From contig JAQGMF010000010.1 of the NCBI GenBank assembly GCA_028292505.1, forward strand, positions 62,001 through 126,000: a stretch of DNA of 64,000 nucleotides. The letters are read 5' to 3'. The notes beneath the pieces were generated by a model. The model had not been told where the DNA came from and did not search any database. It saw only the letters and a program-made list of their open reading frames with translations. Shown here in pieces: positions 45,696 to 54,241 of this stretch (position 1 is the stretch's first letter; every line of letters starts with the position of its first letter). Source of the stretch: Rhodocyclales bacterium (GTDB taxonomy: Bacteria > Pseudomonadota > Gammaproteobacteria > Burkholderiales > Rhodocyclaceae). Made by a program: the position numbers and the translations under genes.

Positions 45696-46253
45696 ATGGA
45701 AGCCTTCCTCGTTTCGACCGGTATCGTTGCCCTTGCTGAAATGGGCGACAAGACACAGCTCCTCACCCTCGTTCTCACCGCACGCTTTCGCAAGCCATGG
45801 CCCATCATCTGGGGCATCCTGGCTTCGACGCTGCTCAATCATGCCGGCGCTGGTGCGGCCGGCACGTGGATCACGCATGTCCTGAGTCCGCAGTTGTTGC
45901 GCTGGTTGCTGGCCGCTTCCTTCATCGCCATGGCCGTGTGGATCATGATTCCCGACAAGCTCGGTGAGGACGAAGCGCCCAAGGCGGCGCGCTTCGGCGT
46001 TTTCGGCACGACGGTGGTGGCCTTCTTCCTCGCCGAGATGGGTGACAAGACGCAAATCGCTACCATTGCGCTCGCCGCGAAGTACCACTCGCTCCTGCCA
46101 GTCGTCGCCGGCACGACGCTGGGCATCATGCTGGCCAATGTGCCGGTGGTCTTTTTGGGTGACCGACTGACTCGGCGCGTGCCGGTCAGGGCAGTGCATG
46201 CGGTTTGCGCTGGTATTTTTGTCGTACTCGGGCTGCTGGTATTGGCCGTTTAG
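45696..46253 (+). CDS. UPF0016/GDT1-family manganese exporter (MneA/MntX-like)
   Basis: A protein of 185 residues with six membrane segments in two homologous halves, each carrying the family motif EMGDKTQ (about 15-21 and 121-127). The motif acidic residues bind the cation. Bacterial members (MneA of Vibrio, MntX of Neisseria/Xanthomonas) export Mn(II), and the human relative is TMEM165. A manganese-type riboswitch at 45497-45620 controls it. The start ATG 45696 follows CAGGA; earlier in-frame starts would fall in the riboswitch platform. A single REP unit follows, then aroE. Confidence 0.92.
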   Translation: MEAFLVSTGIVALAEMGDKTQLLTLVLTARFRKPWPIIWGILASTLLNHAGAGAAGTWITHVLSPQLLRWLLAASFIAMAVWIMIPDKLGEDEAPKAARFGVFGTTVVAFFLAEMGDKTQIATIALAAKYHSLLPVVAGTTLGIMLANVPVVFLGDRLTRRVPVRAVHAVCAGIFVVLGLLVLAV

Positions 46254-46260
46254 GCAGCTT

Positions 46261-46290
46261 GGCGGAACGCCCTGCGGGCTTCCGCCCTAC
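46261..46290 (-). repeat. single REP unit (GTAG-headed)
   Basis: Read on the minus strand it begins GTAG and forms a hairpin GGCGGAA ... TTCCGCC. It is a single copy, 7 bases after the exporter stop, unlike the inverted doublets at 23456, 54161 and 62808. It has the same head with a different palindrome. Confidence 0.7.
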
Positions 46291-46322
46291 AATACGGCTC
46301 CCTCGGCATCAAGGAAAGAATC

Positions 46323-47147
46323 ATGACCGACCGCTACGCCATCATCGGCAATCCGATCGCGCAGGCCAAATCGCCCGCTTTGCAAACCGCATTTGCCCAG
46401 CAGTGCAAACAGGACATGGAATACGGCGCGATCCTCGGCCCGCTGAATGGTTTCGTCGAATCGGTTCGCCAGTTCCAGCGCTTGGGCGGCAAGGGCATGA
46501 ACATCACCATGCCGTTCAAGCTGGAAGCTTTCGAGCTGGCCGATGAACTGACACCACGCGGCCGCGCGGCTGGTGCGCTGAACATGTTCACTTTTCGCGC
46601 CGACGGCACAATTCTCGGCGACAACACCGACGGTTTCGGCATCGTGCGCGACATCACCCACAATCTCGGTTACAGCCTGACCGGCAAGCGCCTGCTGATT
46701 CTGGGTGCGGGCGGGGCGGTACGCGGCGCACTGGTGCCAATCCTCGACGAGAAGCCGAGCGGAATCTTCATTGCCAATCGCACGGCGGCGTCGGCGATCG
46801 AACTGGCACAGCATTTTCGCGAACATGCAGGCAGCATAAATCTGGCGGGTGGCGGCTTCGACGACATTGCCGGCGGATTTGACGTTGTCATCAACGGCTC
46901 CGCATCAAGCATGACGGGCGAGGTGCCGCCCATGCCCGACGAGGTATGGAGCACCAATTCGCTGGCCTACGATATGGCCTACAAGAAAGAGCCGACAGCC
47001 TTCGTGCTGGCCGCTCGCGAGGCCGGCGTGGAACTCACGGCGGATGGGCTCGGCATGGTGGTCGAACAGGGCGCAGAGTGCTTCTTCCTGTGGCATGGCA
47101 TCCGTCCCGATACGGCACCGGTCATCGCTGCACTACGGGCAGCTTGA
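46323..47147 (+). CDS. aroE: shikimate dehydrogenase
   Basis: A protein of 274 residues. It reduces 3-dehydroshikimate with NADPH in chorismate synthesis. The shikimate-binding start AIIGNPIAQAKSP, the catalytic Lys in NITMPFKLEA (about 65), GDNTDGFGI, and the nucleotide loop LILGAGGAVRGAL (about 125-137) are in place. ATG 46323 follows AAGGAA. Its stop shares bases with the start of rsmB (TGATG), beginning a compact run aroE-rsmB-DUF4390-ntrY-ntrX. Confidence 0.96.
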   Translation: MTDRYAIIGNPIAQAKSPALQTAFAQQCKQDMEYGAILGPLNGFVESVRQFQRLGGKGMNITMPFKLEAFELADELTPRGRAAGALNMFTFRADGTILGDNTDGFGIVRDITHNLGYSLTGKRLLILGAGGAVRGALVPILDEKPSGIFIANRTAASAIELAQHFREHAGSINLAGGGFDDIAGGFDVVINGSASSMTGEVPPMPDEVWSTNSLAYDMAYKKEPTAFVLAAREAGVELTADGLGMVVEQGAECFFLWHGIRPDTAPVIAALRAA

Positions 47148-48511
47148 TGCGTCCCTCGCGTCCCGGACAATCGAGCCCACGTAGCACCTCAGCACCACGC
47201 CCGGCTCAGCCGACGCTGCCGCCCTTGGCAGTCGACTCGCTGGCCATGGCCTTGACCGTGGCGGGCGACGCCATCGGCTATGTGCGCAATGGCCATGCGC
47301 TCAACGATGGGCTGATTGCCTTGTGGCGTCATTATCCCGACCTGCCGCTGGCCACGCGCGGCGCCGCGCAGGACATGATTTACGGCACGCTGCGCGACTA
47401 TGGACGAGGTGAATTCTTGCTCTCGCGCCTGCTGCAACAGCCGCTCAGCGAACCAACCATCGACGGCCTGCTGCGCGTCGCGCTGCATCGTCTGGAAGTG
47501 CGCGCCGACACAGCGCACACCGTCGTCGATCAGGCGGTCGAGGCTGCGGCGCGTATCGCCAGAGGCGGCCTCAAGGGACTCGTCAATGGCGTGCTGCGCA
47601 ATGCACTGCGCCAGTGGGACAGCCTGATCGCCGCCTGCGAAAGTAACGAAGAAGCGCACCTGCGCCACCCGCAGTGGTGGATCGACAAATTGCGCCGTGC
47701 CGCGCCCGAAACGTGGCAGGCGCAGCTCGCTGCAGCCAATACGCATCCGCCGATGAGCCTGCGCATCAACCGTCGCCGGACCACGCTGGCCGCCGCCCTG
47801 GAAATGCTCAGTGCAGCCGGCCACGACACGCATCCGCTGGGTGAATATGCCGTGCACCTACGCAAACCCGTAGCCGTGGCTAATCTGCCGGGGTTCGCCA
47901 ACGGTCTGTTGTCGATACAAGACTGGGGCGCGCAACAAGCAGCGACCTTACTCGATCTGCATGATGGCCAGCGCGTGCTCGATGCCTGCGCCGCGCCCGG
48001 CGGCAAGACCGCTCACATGCTGGAGCTGGCCGATGTGCACGTGACTGCGCTGGATGCCGATCCACAGCGCACCCAACGCATCGACGAGCAGCTCACGCGC
48101 CTCGGCCTGACGGCCACCATCAAGACCGCCGACTGCCGTCAGCGCGCAGCCTGGTGGGATGGACGGCCCTTCGACCGCATCCTCGCCGATGTACCCTGTT
48201 CTGCCTCGGGTGTCGCCCGCCGCCATCCGGACATCAAATGGCTGCGCATTGCCGACGATGTTGCGCGATTCGCAACGCAGCAGGCGGAAATTCTGGAAGC
48301 ACTGTGGCCGACGCTGGCAGTCGGCGGGAAAATGCTTTATGTGACATGTTCCATCTTCGCGGAAGAAAACAGTCTGCAGCTAAGCCAATTCGCCGCCCGC
48401 CATCCCGATTGCCGACGCATCGCATTCGCCGACGGCGTACCCGAGTCGCGCTGGCTGCCCAGTCCAGAACATGACGGCTTCTACTTTGCACTCATCGAAA
48501 AGCTTGCCTAG
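47147..48511 (+). CDS. rsmB: 16S rRNA (cytosine-967-C5)-methyltransferase
   Basis: A protein of 454 residues. The N-terminal NusB-like RNA-binding domain (about 35-165) has TAHTVVDQAVEAAARI and GLKGLVNGVLRN. The SAM-dependent methyltransferase domain has DACAAPGGKTAHMLEL, then ILADVPCSASGVARRHPDI with one catalytic Cys, and YVTCSIFAEENSLQ with the second. Both Cys needed for m5C chemistry are present. Starts on the stop of aroE. The 3' end overlaps the DUF4390 gene by 41 bases in another frame. Confidence 0.96.
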   Translation: MRPSRPGQSSPRSTSAPRPAQPTLPPLAVDSLAMALTVAGDAIGYVRNGHALNDGLIALWRHYPDLPLATRGAAQDMIYGTLRDYGRGEFLLSRLLQQPLSEPTIDGLLRVALHRLEVRADTAHTVVDQAVEAAARIARGGLKGLVNGVLRNALRQWDSLIAACESNEEAHLRHPQWWIDKLRRAAPETWQAQLAAANTHPPMSLRINRRRTTLAAALEMLSAAGHDTHPLGEYAVHLRKPVAVANLPGFANGLLSIQDWGAQQAATLLDLHDGQRVLDACAAPGGKTAHMLELADVHVTALDADPQRTQRIDEQLTRLGLTATIKTADCRQRAAWWDGRPFDRILADVPCSASGVARRHPDIKWLRIADDVARFATQQAEILEALWPTLAVGGKMLYVTCSIFAEENSLQLSQFAARHPDCRRIAFADGVPESRWLPSPEHDGFYFALIEKLA

Positions 48512-49097
48512 CCTGACAATCTCGCGGCTCGCATTGCGCCACTGGCTGCGACTACTGGCCTGCGCGCTCGCGCTATGGCTACCGGCCAGTCTTGCAGACA
48601 ATCGCGGCGGTCTGAGCTTCCAGTACTCTGAAATCATCGCCATCGAAGATCACTACGTGGTCAATGCCGCCATCACGGGCGCGCCGCGAGCGCGTGTCGA
48701 GGAGCTGGTACAGGCCGGCGTTGCCGTGCCGTTCGTGGCCGAATTCGTCTTGACGCGCGCACGCTGGTACTGGTTTGATGAAGTCATCGTCGAACGCGTC
48801 ATAGATATGCAGTTGTCCTACCATGCACTCACACGTCAATATCGCCTGTCAGTGGGCGGTCTGCATCGCAGCTTCCCGAGTTTCGAGCAAGCATTCGGCG
48901 CCCTGCTGTCGATCCGCAACTGGACGGTAGCCGACACGGATCAGGTCACCGCAGGGCAGTCGTTCAACGCGGCGCTACGCTTCCGCCTGGATGCATCGCA
49001 GTTGCCCAAGCCTTTCCAGGTCGCCGCACTGGGAAGTCGCGAGCTGGATGTATCGACCAACTGGGCGCGGTGGACTTTCCTCGCGGGCCCACGCTAA
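48471..49097 (+). CDS. DUF4390 exported protein
   Basis: A protein of 208 residues with a signal-anchor or signal peptide after a short leader (about 27-43, LLACALALWLPASLA-DN). The mature part is a beta-rich DUF4390 domain (LSFQYSEIIAIEDHYVVNA and RARWYWFDEVI). This gene is regularly found directly before ntrY in betaproteobacteria, so a role in sensing or envelope state together with NtrY is suspected but unproven. Only ATG 48471 is available near the start, inside the 3' end of rsmB. Confidence 0.86.
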   Translation: MTASTLHSSKSLPSLTISRLALRHWLRLLACALALWLPASLADNRGGLSFQYSEIIAIEDHYVVNAAITGAPRARVEELVQAGVAVPFVAEFVLTRARWYWFDEVIVERVIDMQLSYHALTRQYRLSVGGLHRSFPSFEQAFGALLSIRNWTVADTDQVTAGQSFNAALRFRLDASQLPKPFQVAALGSRELDVSTNWARWTFLAGPR

Positions 49098-49135
49098 TGA
49101 CGCGGGCCACGCGCCGGTCATTGTGAGTATGCGAA

Positions 49136-51253
49136 ATGCGTAGTCGCACCATCCGCCGCCTTGTCATCATCACAACGGTGCTGGGTGCAGTGCTATTGTT
49201 CCTGCTCGCCTCGGCAGGCTCCAATACTTCGCTGTTCGCACGCAACTATCCCCTGCTGCTCGCGGCCAACGGCTTGGTGGCACTGGCCCTGTTCGCCCTT
49301 GTCGGCGTGCAGTTGCATACGCTATGGCGCGAATATCGGCAACGACAGTTCGGCTCGCGACTCAAGCTCAAGTTAATTGCCATGTTCGTGCTGCTGTCGG
49401 TGCTGCCGGGCACGATCATCTATTTCGTCTCCGTACAATTTGCCGTGCAGTCTGTCGAGTCCTCGTACAACGTCAAGGTGGACAAGGCGCTGGAGTCCGG
49501 GCTGTCGCTGGGGCGTAGCGCGCTCGATGCCTTGCTCGACCAGCTTGCCGACCGGGCTCGCGATGCAGCGCTGGAGCTGGGCGACGTGGCTTTGCCACCC
49601 ACCCTGCCTGCTCTCAATCGCTTGCGCGACAATCTCGGTGTCGCCAATGCCAGTGTCATTTCTGTCAGCGGCCGCATACTTGTTTCCGCTGGCGACGATC
49701 TGCAAACACTGCTGCCCGACGTGCCCGAGCCGGCACAACTGCGCCAAGCGCGTCAAAGCCATGGCTTGCGAGCGGTCGAGACCGATGGTGCCGAAGGCCT
49801 GGTGCTGCGCGTCGTGGTGCCGATACCCAGTCGTCATTTTACGACCGATGTCCTGCTGCTGCAGATATTGCAGCCTGTGCCGGAAAATCTCGCGCGCAGC
49901 GCCGAGAGCATCCAGGTCCTGCACCAGGATTACCAGGAGCTTCTGCTGGAGCGCCAGGGCCTCAAGCGCATCTACATCATCACGCTGACGCTGGGCCTGC
50001 TGCTGGCGGTGTTCGCTGCGGTGGCCATCGCTTTCGTCTTTGCGCGCGCGCTGTCCGCGCCGCTGTCCATCCTGGCCGAAGGCACGCAGGCGGTTGCCTC
50101 GGGCGATTTTTCGCCGCGTCAGGCTTTACCCGCACGCGATGAACTCGGCGTGCTGACGCAGAGCTTCAACCGTATGACGCGTCAATTACTGGATGCGCGC
50201 GCACTGGCCGAAAAGAACAGCGCCGCCGTCGACGCCGCACGGGCCTACCTGGAAAGCGTGCTCACCAATCTCTCCGCCGGCGTGCTCGCTTTCTCGGCCG
50301 ATGGTCGACTGCGTGCCGCTAATCGCGGCGCGCTCACCAGTTTGCGCAGCGATCTATCCGGTGTCGAAAACCGCGCGCTGACCGACTGGCCTGAACACAC
50401 GCTGTTCCGCGACACCATCCTCGCTGGCTTCGCCGAACGTGAAGGCGATTGGCATCGGCAACTCGAAATCGATCATGGTGGCGGCGATGTGCAAACCTTG
50501 CTTCTGCACGGCTCACGCCTGCCCGAAGGCAGCGGTGGCGGTTTCGTGGTGGTGTTCGACGATATTTCGCAAATCATCTCGGCACAGCGCAATGCTGCCT
50601 GGGCCGAAGTCGCGCGACGCCTCGCGCATGAAATCAAGAACCCGCTCACGCCCATCCAGCTCGCCGCGGAACGTCTCGAAATGCGCCTCTCGGAGCAGCT
50701 CGACGAAAACGGTCGCAGCATGCTCACGCGCGCCACGCAGACCATCGTGAATCAAGTCGAAGCCTTGAAGAGTCTCGTCAATAGTTTCCGCGAGTACGCG
50801 CGCCTGCCTTCGCCCACGCTCACCAGCATCGACCTCAACGCACTGATTCACGAAGTGCTGGTGCTCTACGAGAGCGCGCCCAAACCTATCGTCACGGAGC
50901 TTGCCGCCGATCTCCGTACAGTGCAGGCCGATTCCAGCCAGTTGCGTCAGGTAATCCACAACCTGCTGCAAAACGCCTTGCATGCCGTCGCTGACCGAGC
51001 CGACGGTCGTGTAACGCTGAGCACACGTCACGATGGGCGACGTGTCGAATTCACGCTGCGCGACAATGGGCCTGGCTTTCCGCCCGCGACGCTGACACGC
51101 GCCTTCGAGCCTTACGTTACGACCAAAACGCGCGGCACCGGCCTGGGCCTAGCCATTGTCAAGAAAATCGTCGACGAGCATCGTGGCGAAATCACCTTGG
51201 GCAACCTGCCCGAAGGTGGCGCCGAAGTGCGCATCAGGCTACCCGTCGCGTGA
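49136..51253 (+). CDS. ntrY: NtrY-type sensor histidine kinase
   Basis: A protein of 705 residues. Three or four membrane helices (two near 10-55, then about 80-105 and 280-305) enclose a periplasmic region. After them come HAMP (about 305-360), PAS (about 375-480), HisKA with RRLAHEIKNPLTPIQLAAE (His near 498), and the ATPase domain with LRDNGPGFPPATL and GTGLGLAI. NtrY-NtrX systems respond to nitrogen or redox/oxygen conditions. Follows the DUF4390 gene by 38 bases and precedes its regulator ntrX by 122 bases. Confidence 0.94.
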   Translation: MRSRTIRRLVIITTVLGAVLLFLLASAGSNTSLFARNYPLLLAANGLVALALFALVGVQLHTLWREYRQRQFGSRLKLKLIAMFVLLSVLPGTIIYFVSVQFAVQSVESSYNVKVDKALESGLSLGRSALDALLDQLADRARDAALELGDVALPPTLPALNRLRDNLGVANASVISVSGRILVSAGDDLQTLLPDVPEPAQLRQARQSHGLRAVETDGAEGLVLRVVVPIPSRHFTTDVLLLQILQPVPENLARSAESIQVLHQDYQELLLERQGLKRIYIITLTLGLLLAVFAAVAIAFVFARALSAPLSILAEGTQAVASGDFSPRQALPARDELGVLTQSFNRMTRQLLDARALAEKNSAAVDAARAYLESVLTNLSAGVLAFSADGRLRAANRGALTSLRSDLSGVENRALTDWPEHTLFRDTILAGFAEREGDWHRQLEIDHGGGDVQTLLLHGSRLPEGSGGGFVVVFDDISQIISAQRNAAWAEVARRLAHEIKNPLTPIQLAAERLEMRLSEQLDENGRSMLTRATQTIVNQVEALKSLVNSFREYARLPSPTLTSIDLNALIHEVLVLYESAPKPIVTELAADLRTVQADSSQLRQVIHNLLQNALHAVADRADGRVTLSTRHDGRRVEFTLRDNGPGFPPATLTRAFEPYVTTKTRGTGLGLAIVKKIVDEHRGEITLGNLPEGGAEVRIRLPVA

Positions 51254-51375
51254 CAAGCAAACGCTCGTCAACATTTGTAACAACCGCAAGGGTTGCAACG
51301 AAACTGGTACAGTAGTGGTAGAAATGCAACAGCGCTCCGTTCTTTCCGATCATGACGAATAAGTGGCAAAAATAA

Positions 51376-52614
51376 GTGGCAAAAATTCTTGTCGTTGACG
51401 ACGAAGTCGGCATACGCGAACTGCTTTCGGAAATTCTCAAGGACGAAGGCCATGACGTTGTCCTGGCGGGCAACGCCGCCGAAGCGCGCATGGCGCGTCA
51501 GGGTGGGCGTCCCGATCTCGTTCTGCTCGACATCTGGATGCCCGATACCGATGGTGTCACCCTGCTCAAGGAGTGGGCGGCCAACGGCCAGCTCACCATG
51601 CCGGTGGTGATGATGTCGGGACACGGCACCATCGACACCGCCGTCGAAGCCATTCGCTTCGGTGCCGTCGACTTCCTCGAAAAACCGATCGCGCTGCAAA
51701 AACTGCTCAGCGCTGTCAAGCGCGGCCTGCAACGTCAGCCGACGCGTGCGCGCTCGCATATGACATTGGCAGCTTTCGCGCGCTCGCCGATTCTGCGCGA
51801 CCTGCGCAAACGCCTCGAACAGATCACGCAGAAATCCCGCGTTGTCATGCTGCGTGTCGGCACAGGTTCGCTGGCCGAACTCTGCGCCCGCAGCCAACAG
51901 ACGCCGGGCACCAGCTGGATCGACCTGGGCAGCATTTCGCAACCGCTGGAATTGCAGGCGCTGGAAGCGGCACGCGGTGGCTTGCTGTTCGTCGACAACA
52001 TCGCACTGCTTACCCGCGCCCAGCAGAAGAACCTGGCCTTTGCCGTCGAGCGCCTCGATCGCTGCGAACTGCGCCTGATCGTCGCCAGCGACCGCAGCCC
52101 GGACGCATTGCTGACCGAAGGCTGGGAGCCAACGCTGATCCGTCGTCTCTTCGAAGTCTCACTGGTGCCGCCGTCGCTGCTGGAATTGCGCGACGAGGTA
52201 CCGGAAATGGCGCAGCAGATACTCTCGCACCTCGTCGAATCGGACGACGTGCCGCCGCGCACGTTGTCGACGGGCGCGCTCAACGCGCTGCGCAACTGCA
52301 CCTGGCCGGGCGGCTTCTTCGAACTCAAGTCAACGATCCGTTCACTGGCGCTCGCGACGCTGGATGAAGAAATCTCACAGGAAGAAACGGTGCGCAGCAT
52401 CTCGCAGGCGACCACCACGGCGTTGTCCCTGCCGTTGGACATGCCGCTGCGCGAGGCACGCGAAACCTTCGAGCGCCTGTACTTCGAATATCACCTGCAA
52501 CTCGAAGACGGCAACATCACGCGCCTGGCGGAAAAAGCCGGCTTGGAGCGCACCCACCTGTATCGCAAACTCAAGCAACTGGGCGTGCCATTGGCGCGGC
52601 GCAATGGCGAGTAA
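51376..52614 (+). CDS. ntrX: NtrX-like response regulator with degenerate AAA+ domain
   Basis: A protein of 412 residues from GTG 51376. The receiver is intact (ILVVDDEVGIRE, phospho-Asp in LVLLDIWMPDTDG, Lys in DFLEKPI). The central domain aligns with the sigma-54 activator AAA+ fold (RLDRCELRLIVASDRS, LIRRLFEVSLVPPSLLELRDEV), but the Walker A (GESGTGKE) and GAFTGA motifs are missing. It therefore cannot remodel sigma-54 holoenzyme. A Fis-type helix-turn-helix ends it (NITRLAEKAGLERTHLYRKL). It should act as a DNA-binding regulator only. The start codon lies in a 13-bp tandem duplication (51361-51373, 51374-51386). Confidence 0.88.
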   Translation: MAKILVVDDEVGIRELLSEILKDEGHDVVLAGNAAEARMARQGGRPDLVLLDIWMPDTDGVTLLKEWAANGQLTMPVVMMSGHGTIDTAVEAIRFGAVDFLEKPIALQKLLSAVKRGLQRQPTRARSHMTLAAFARSPILRDLRKRLEQITQKSRVVMLRVGTGSLAELCARSQQTPGTSWIDLGSISQPLELQALEAARGGLLFVDNIALLTRAQQKNLAFAVERLDRCELRLIVASDRSPDALLTEGWEPTLIRRLFEVSLVPPSLLELRDEVPEMAQQILSHLVESDDVPPRTLSTGALNALRNCTWPGGFFELKSTIRSLALATLDEEISQEETVRSISQATTTALSLPLDMPLREARETFERLYFEYHLQLEDGNITRLAEKAGLERTHLYRKLKQLGVPLARRNGE

Positions 52615-52821
52615 AAACGGGCCGGTGGTCACACGCCCTTAGTCCGGCCATGTGCGTCAAACCGCACCAGGCACGCATTCGAGTTTGCTCATTCAAGTTT
52701 GTTTTTGGGCCGCCGTAATGGATGTGTGAGCGGCGGCACGCTTCCGGCGACGGCGGCGAGGCCCTCTGGTCTGCGTGCAGTTACGCCGCTCACCCTCCCC
52801 TTTTCATGCGTCGACAACCCC

Positions 52822-53337
52822 TCAAACCAAGCTTGTCGGCGCTGGCAATGCCGCTTCCCCACCCAGTTGCTTGATGAGCCGCTCCGGCGTGAGGATATTA
52901 GTGCGATCGCGCAACGGCGCACGCCTTGCCATGCCGAGCAGGAGTTTGTCGCGCGTCAGCAGCAAGTGCGCCTCTCCTTCCCATGCCAATTGAATGAATT
53001 TCTGATCGTCGCGATCGCGACACTGCGGCAGCGCCTGTGCCGCCAGCATCTGCGCTTCACTGGCATCGGCAAAGCATTCGGCGCGCGAGCGATAGTCGGC
53101 CAGTATGCGCGTCTGCGCGTCCGGTTCGATGCGGAACTGCACGTAGGCCAGCACGCGCTGCAACTCGTCGAGACAGCATTGCCGGGTCAATAGCACGGCT
53201 TGTCTGGATTCGAACCACGCCAGCAGACTCATCAGCTTCGGGTCGCAGAAATGCCAGAAAGCCATGATGACATTGGTATCGAGCACGACGCGCAAAGGCG
53301 TCTCGGCGGGCGGCAATGGCAGGGGGTTGAGATGCAT
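52822..53337 (-). CDS. PIN-domain protein (COG1569-type putative toxin)
   Basis: A protein of 171 residues. The PIN nuclease acids are visible: Asp in RVVLDTNVIMAFW (about 20), Glu in CLDELQRVL (about 58), Asp in CRDRDDQKFIQLA (about 110) and Asp in LLLTRDKLLL. PIN proteins cleave RNA. This branch (COG1569) is often called a toxin, but no antitoxin gene is next to it. It is 9 bases downstream of the MOSC gene and so co-transcribed with it. About 200 bases after its stop, up to ntrX, hold nothing recognised. Confidence 0.85.
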   Translation of the reverse strand: MHLNPLPLPPAETPLRVVLDTNVIMAFWHFCDPKLMSLLAWFESRQAVLLTRQCCLDELQRVLAYVQFRIEPDAQTRILADYRSRAECFADASEAQMLAAQALPQCRDRDDQKFIQLAWEGEAHLLLTRDKLLLGMARRAPLRDRTNILTPERLIKQLGGEAALPAPTSLV

Positions 53338-53346
53338 GCGGCGGTG

Positions 53347-54141
53347 TCAGTCGAGTAGCTCGACAGGCATGCCGACGCGCAATTCACCCGCGTTTTCGGC
53401 CCGCAGATTCATGCCGAATAATACGCCACCGTTATGTTTACGAAATTTCGCCAGCGTGCGCAGTGGCTCCTGATCGCTGGAGCGTTCGCCTGTCACTGGA
53501 TCGGCCGTGGTGAATGCGCAACGCTCGCATGGTTTCTCGACGGCGAAAGTCACATCGCCGATGCGCAGTCGCCGCCAGGTGTCTTCGACAAACGGCGCCG
53601 CGCCACTCACCACGAGGTTCGGCCGGAAGCGCTCCACGTTCATGTCGCGCCCCACTCTGGCGCTGAGTTCGTCGAGTGAAGCGGAATTGACCAGCAGCAG
53701 AGGGAACGCATCCGCAAACGACAATTGCATATCTGGCCGCTTCTGCGATTGACGCGTGCTTTGCTCGCCTATATGCAACAGTTGCACTTCGCTGCCGAGA
53801 AATTGCGATAGCCAGGCATTGGCCGGCGAATACCCGCCACAGGCCATGAATTCGTCTTCCCATACCTTGGCGGGCCTCGGCACGCACAGTGCATGACGCG
53901 ACAAATGCAGATCCATCATACCGGGCCCACGCAGGCATAGTCCGTCGCCATCTTCGTCGGCGTCGACTTCGATACATACCAGGCGAGGTTCGTCGCGCCC
54001 GGTAAGCATCTCGCCGTGCTCGTCGGCCACCATCCAATAACGATCTAGCGGCAAGCCCATGCAGGTGACATACGCCTCGCTCAAGCGCTCGCCACGGCAG
54101 GATTTGACGACGTAGCGGTAGAGGGAAGCTAATTCAGGCAT
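53347..54141 (-). CDS. MOSC-domain protein (YcbX-like)
   Basis: A protein of 264 residues with the N-terminal MOSC beta-barrel (LYRYVVKSCRGERLSEA) and a C-terminal MOSC core: FRPNLVVSGAAPFVEDTW, then the conserved Cys motif PCERCAFTTADP. YcbX binds the molybdenum cofactor and with CysJ detoxifies N-hydroxylated bases in E. coli. No flavoreductase domain is fused here. ATG 54141 gives the family start. It lies 9 bases upstream of the PIN gene and is separated from phaC by a REP doublet. Confidence 0.9.
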   Translation of the reverse strand: MPELASLYRYVVKSCRGERLSEAYVTCMGLPLDRYWMVADEHGEMLTGRDEPRLVCIEVDADEDGDGLCLRGPGMMDLHLSRHALCVPRPAKVWEDEFMACGGYSPANAWLSQFLGSEVQLLHIGEQSTRQSQKRPDMQLSFADAFPLLLVNSASLDELSARVGRDMNVERFRPNLVVSGAAPFVEDTWRRLRIGDVTFAVEKPCERCAFTTADPVTGERSSDQEPLRTLAKFRKHNGGVLFGMNLRAENAGELRVGMPVELLD

Positions 54142-54160
54142 GTATGCCCACAAGGAATCT

Positions 54161-54237
54161 GTAGGTTGGGCTGACGCAGGAAGCCCAACTCGAACCGGAT
54201 AGCGCAATGTTGGGCTTCCTGCGTCAGCCCAACCTAC
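54161..54237. repeat. REP doublet (GTAG-headed, inverted pair)
   Basis: Perfect 29-bp inverted arms (54161-54189 and 54209-54237) each begin GTAGG and carry an inner hairpin TTGGGCT ... AGCCCAA. The layout equals that at 23456 but with a different palindrome. It sits 4 bases after the phaC stop on the minus strand and may act as its 3' hairpin. Confidence 0.85.
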
Positions 54238-54241
54238 CCCG

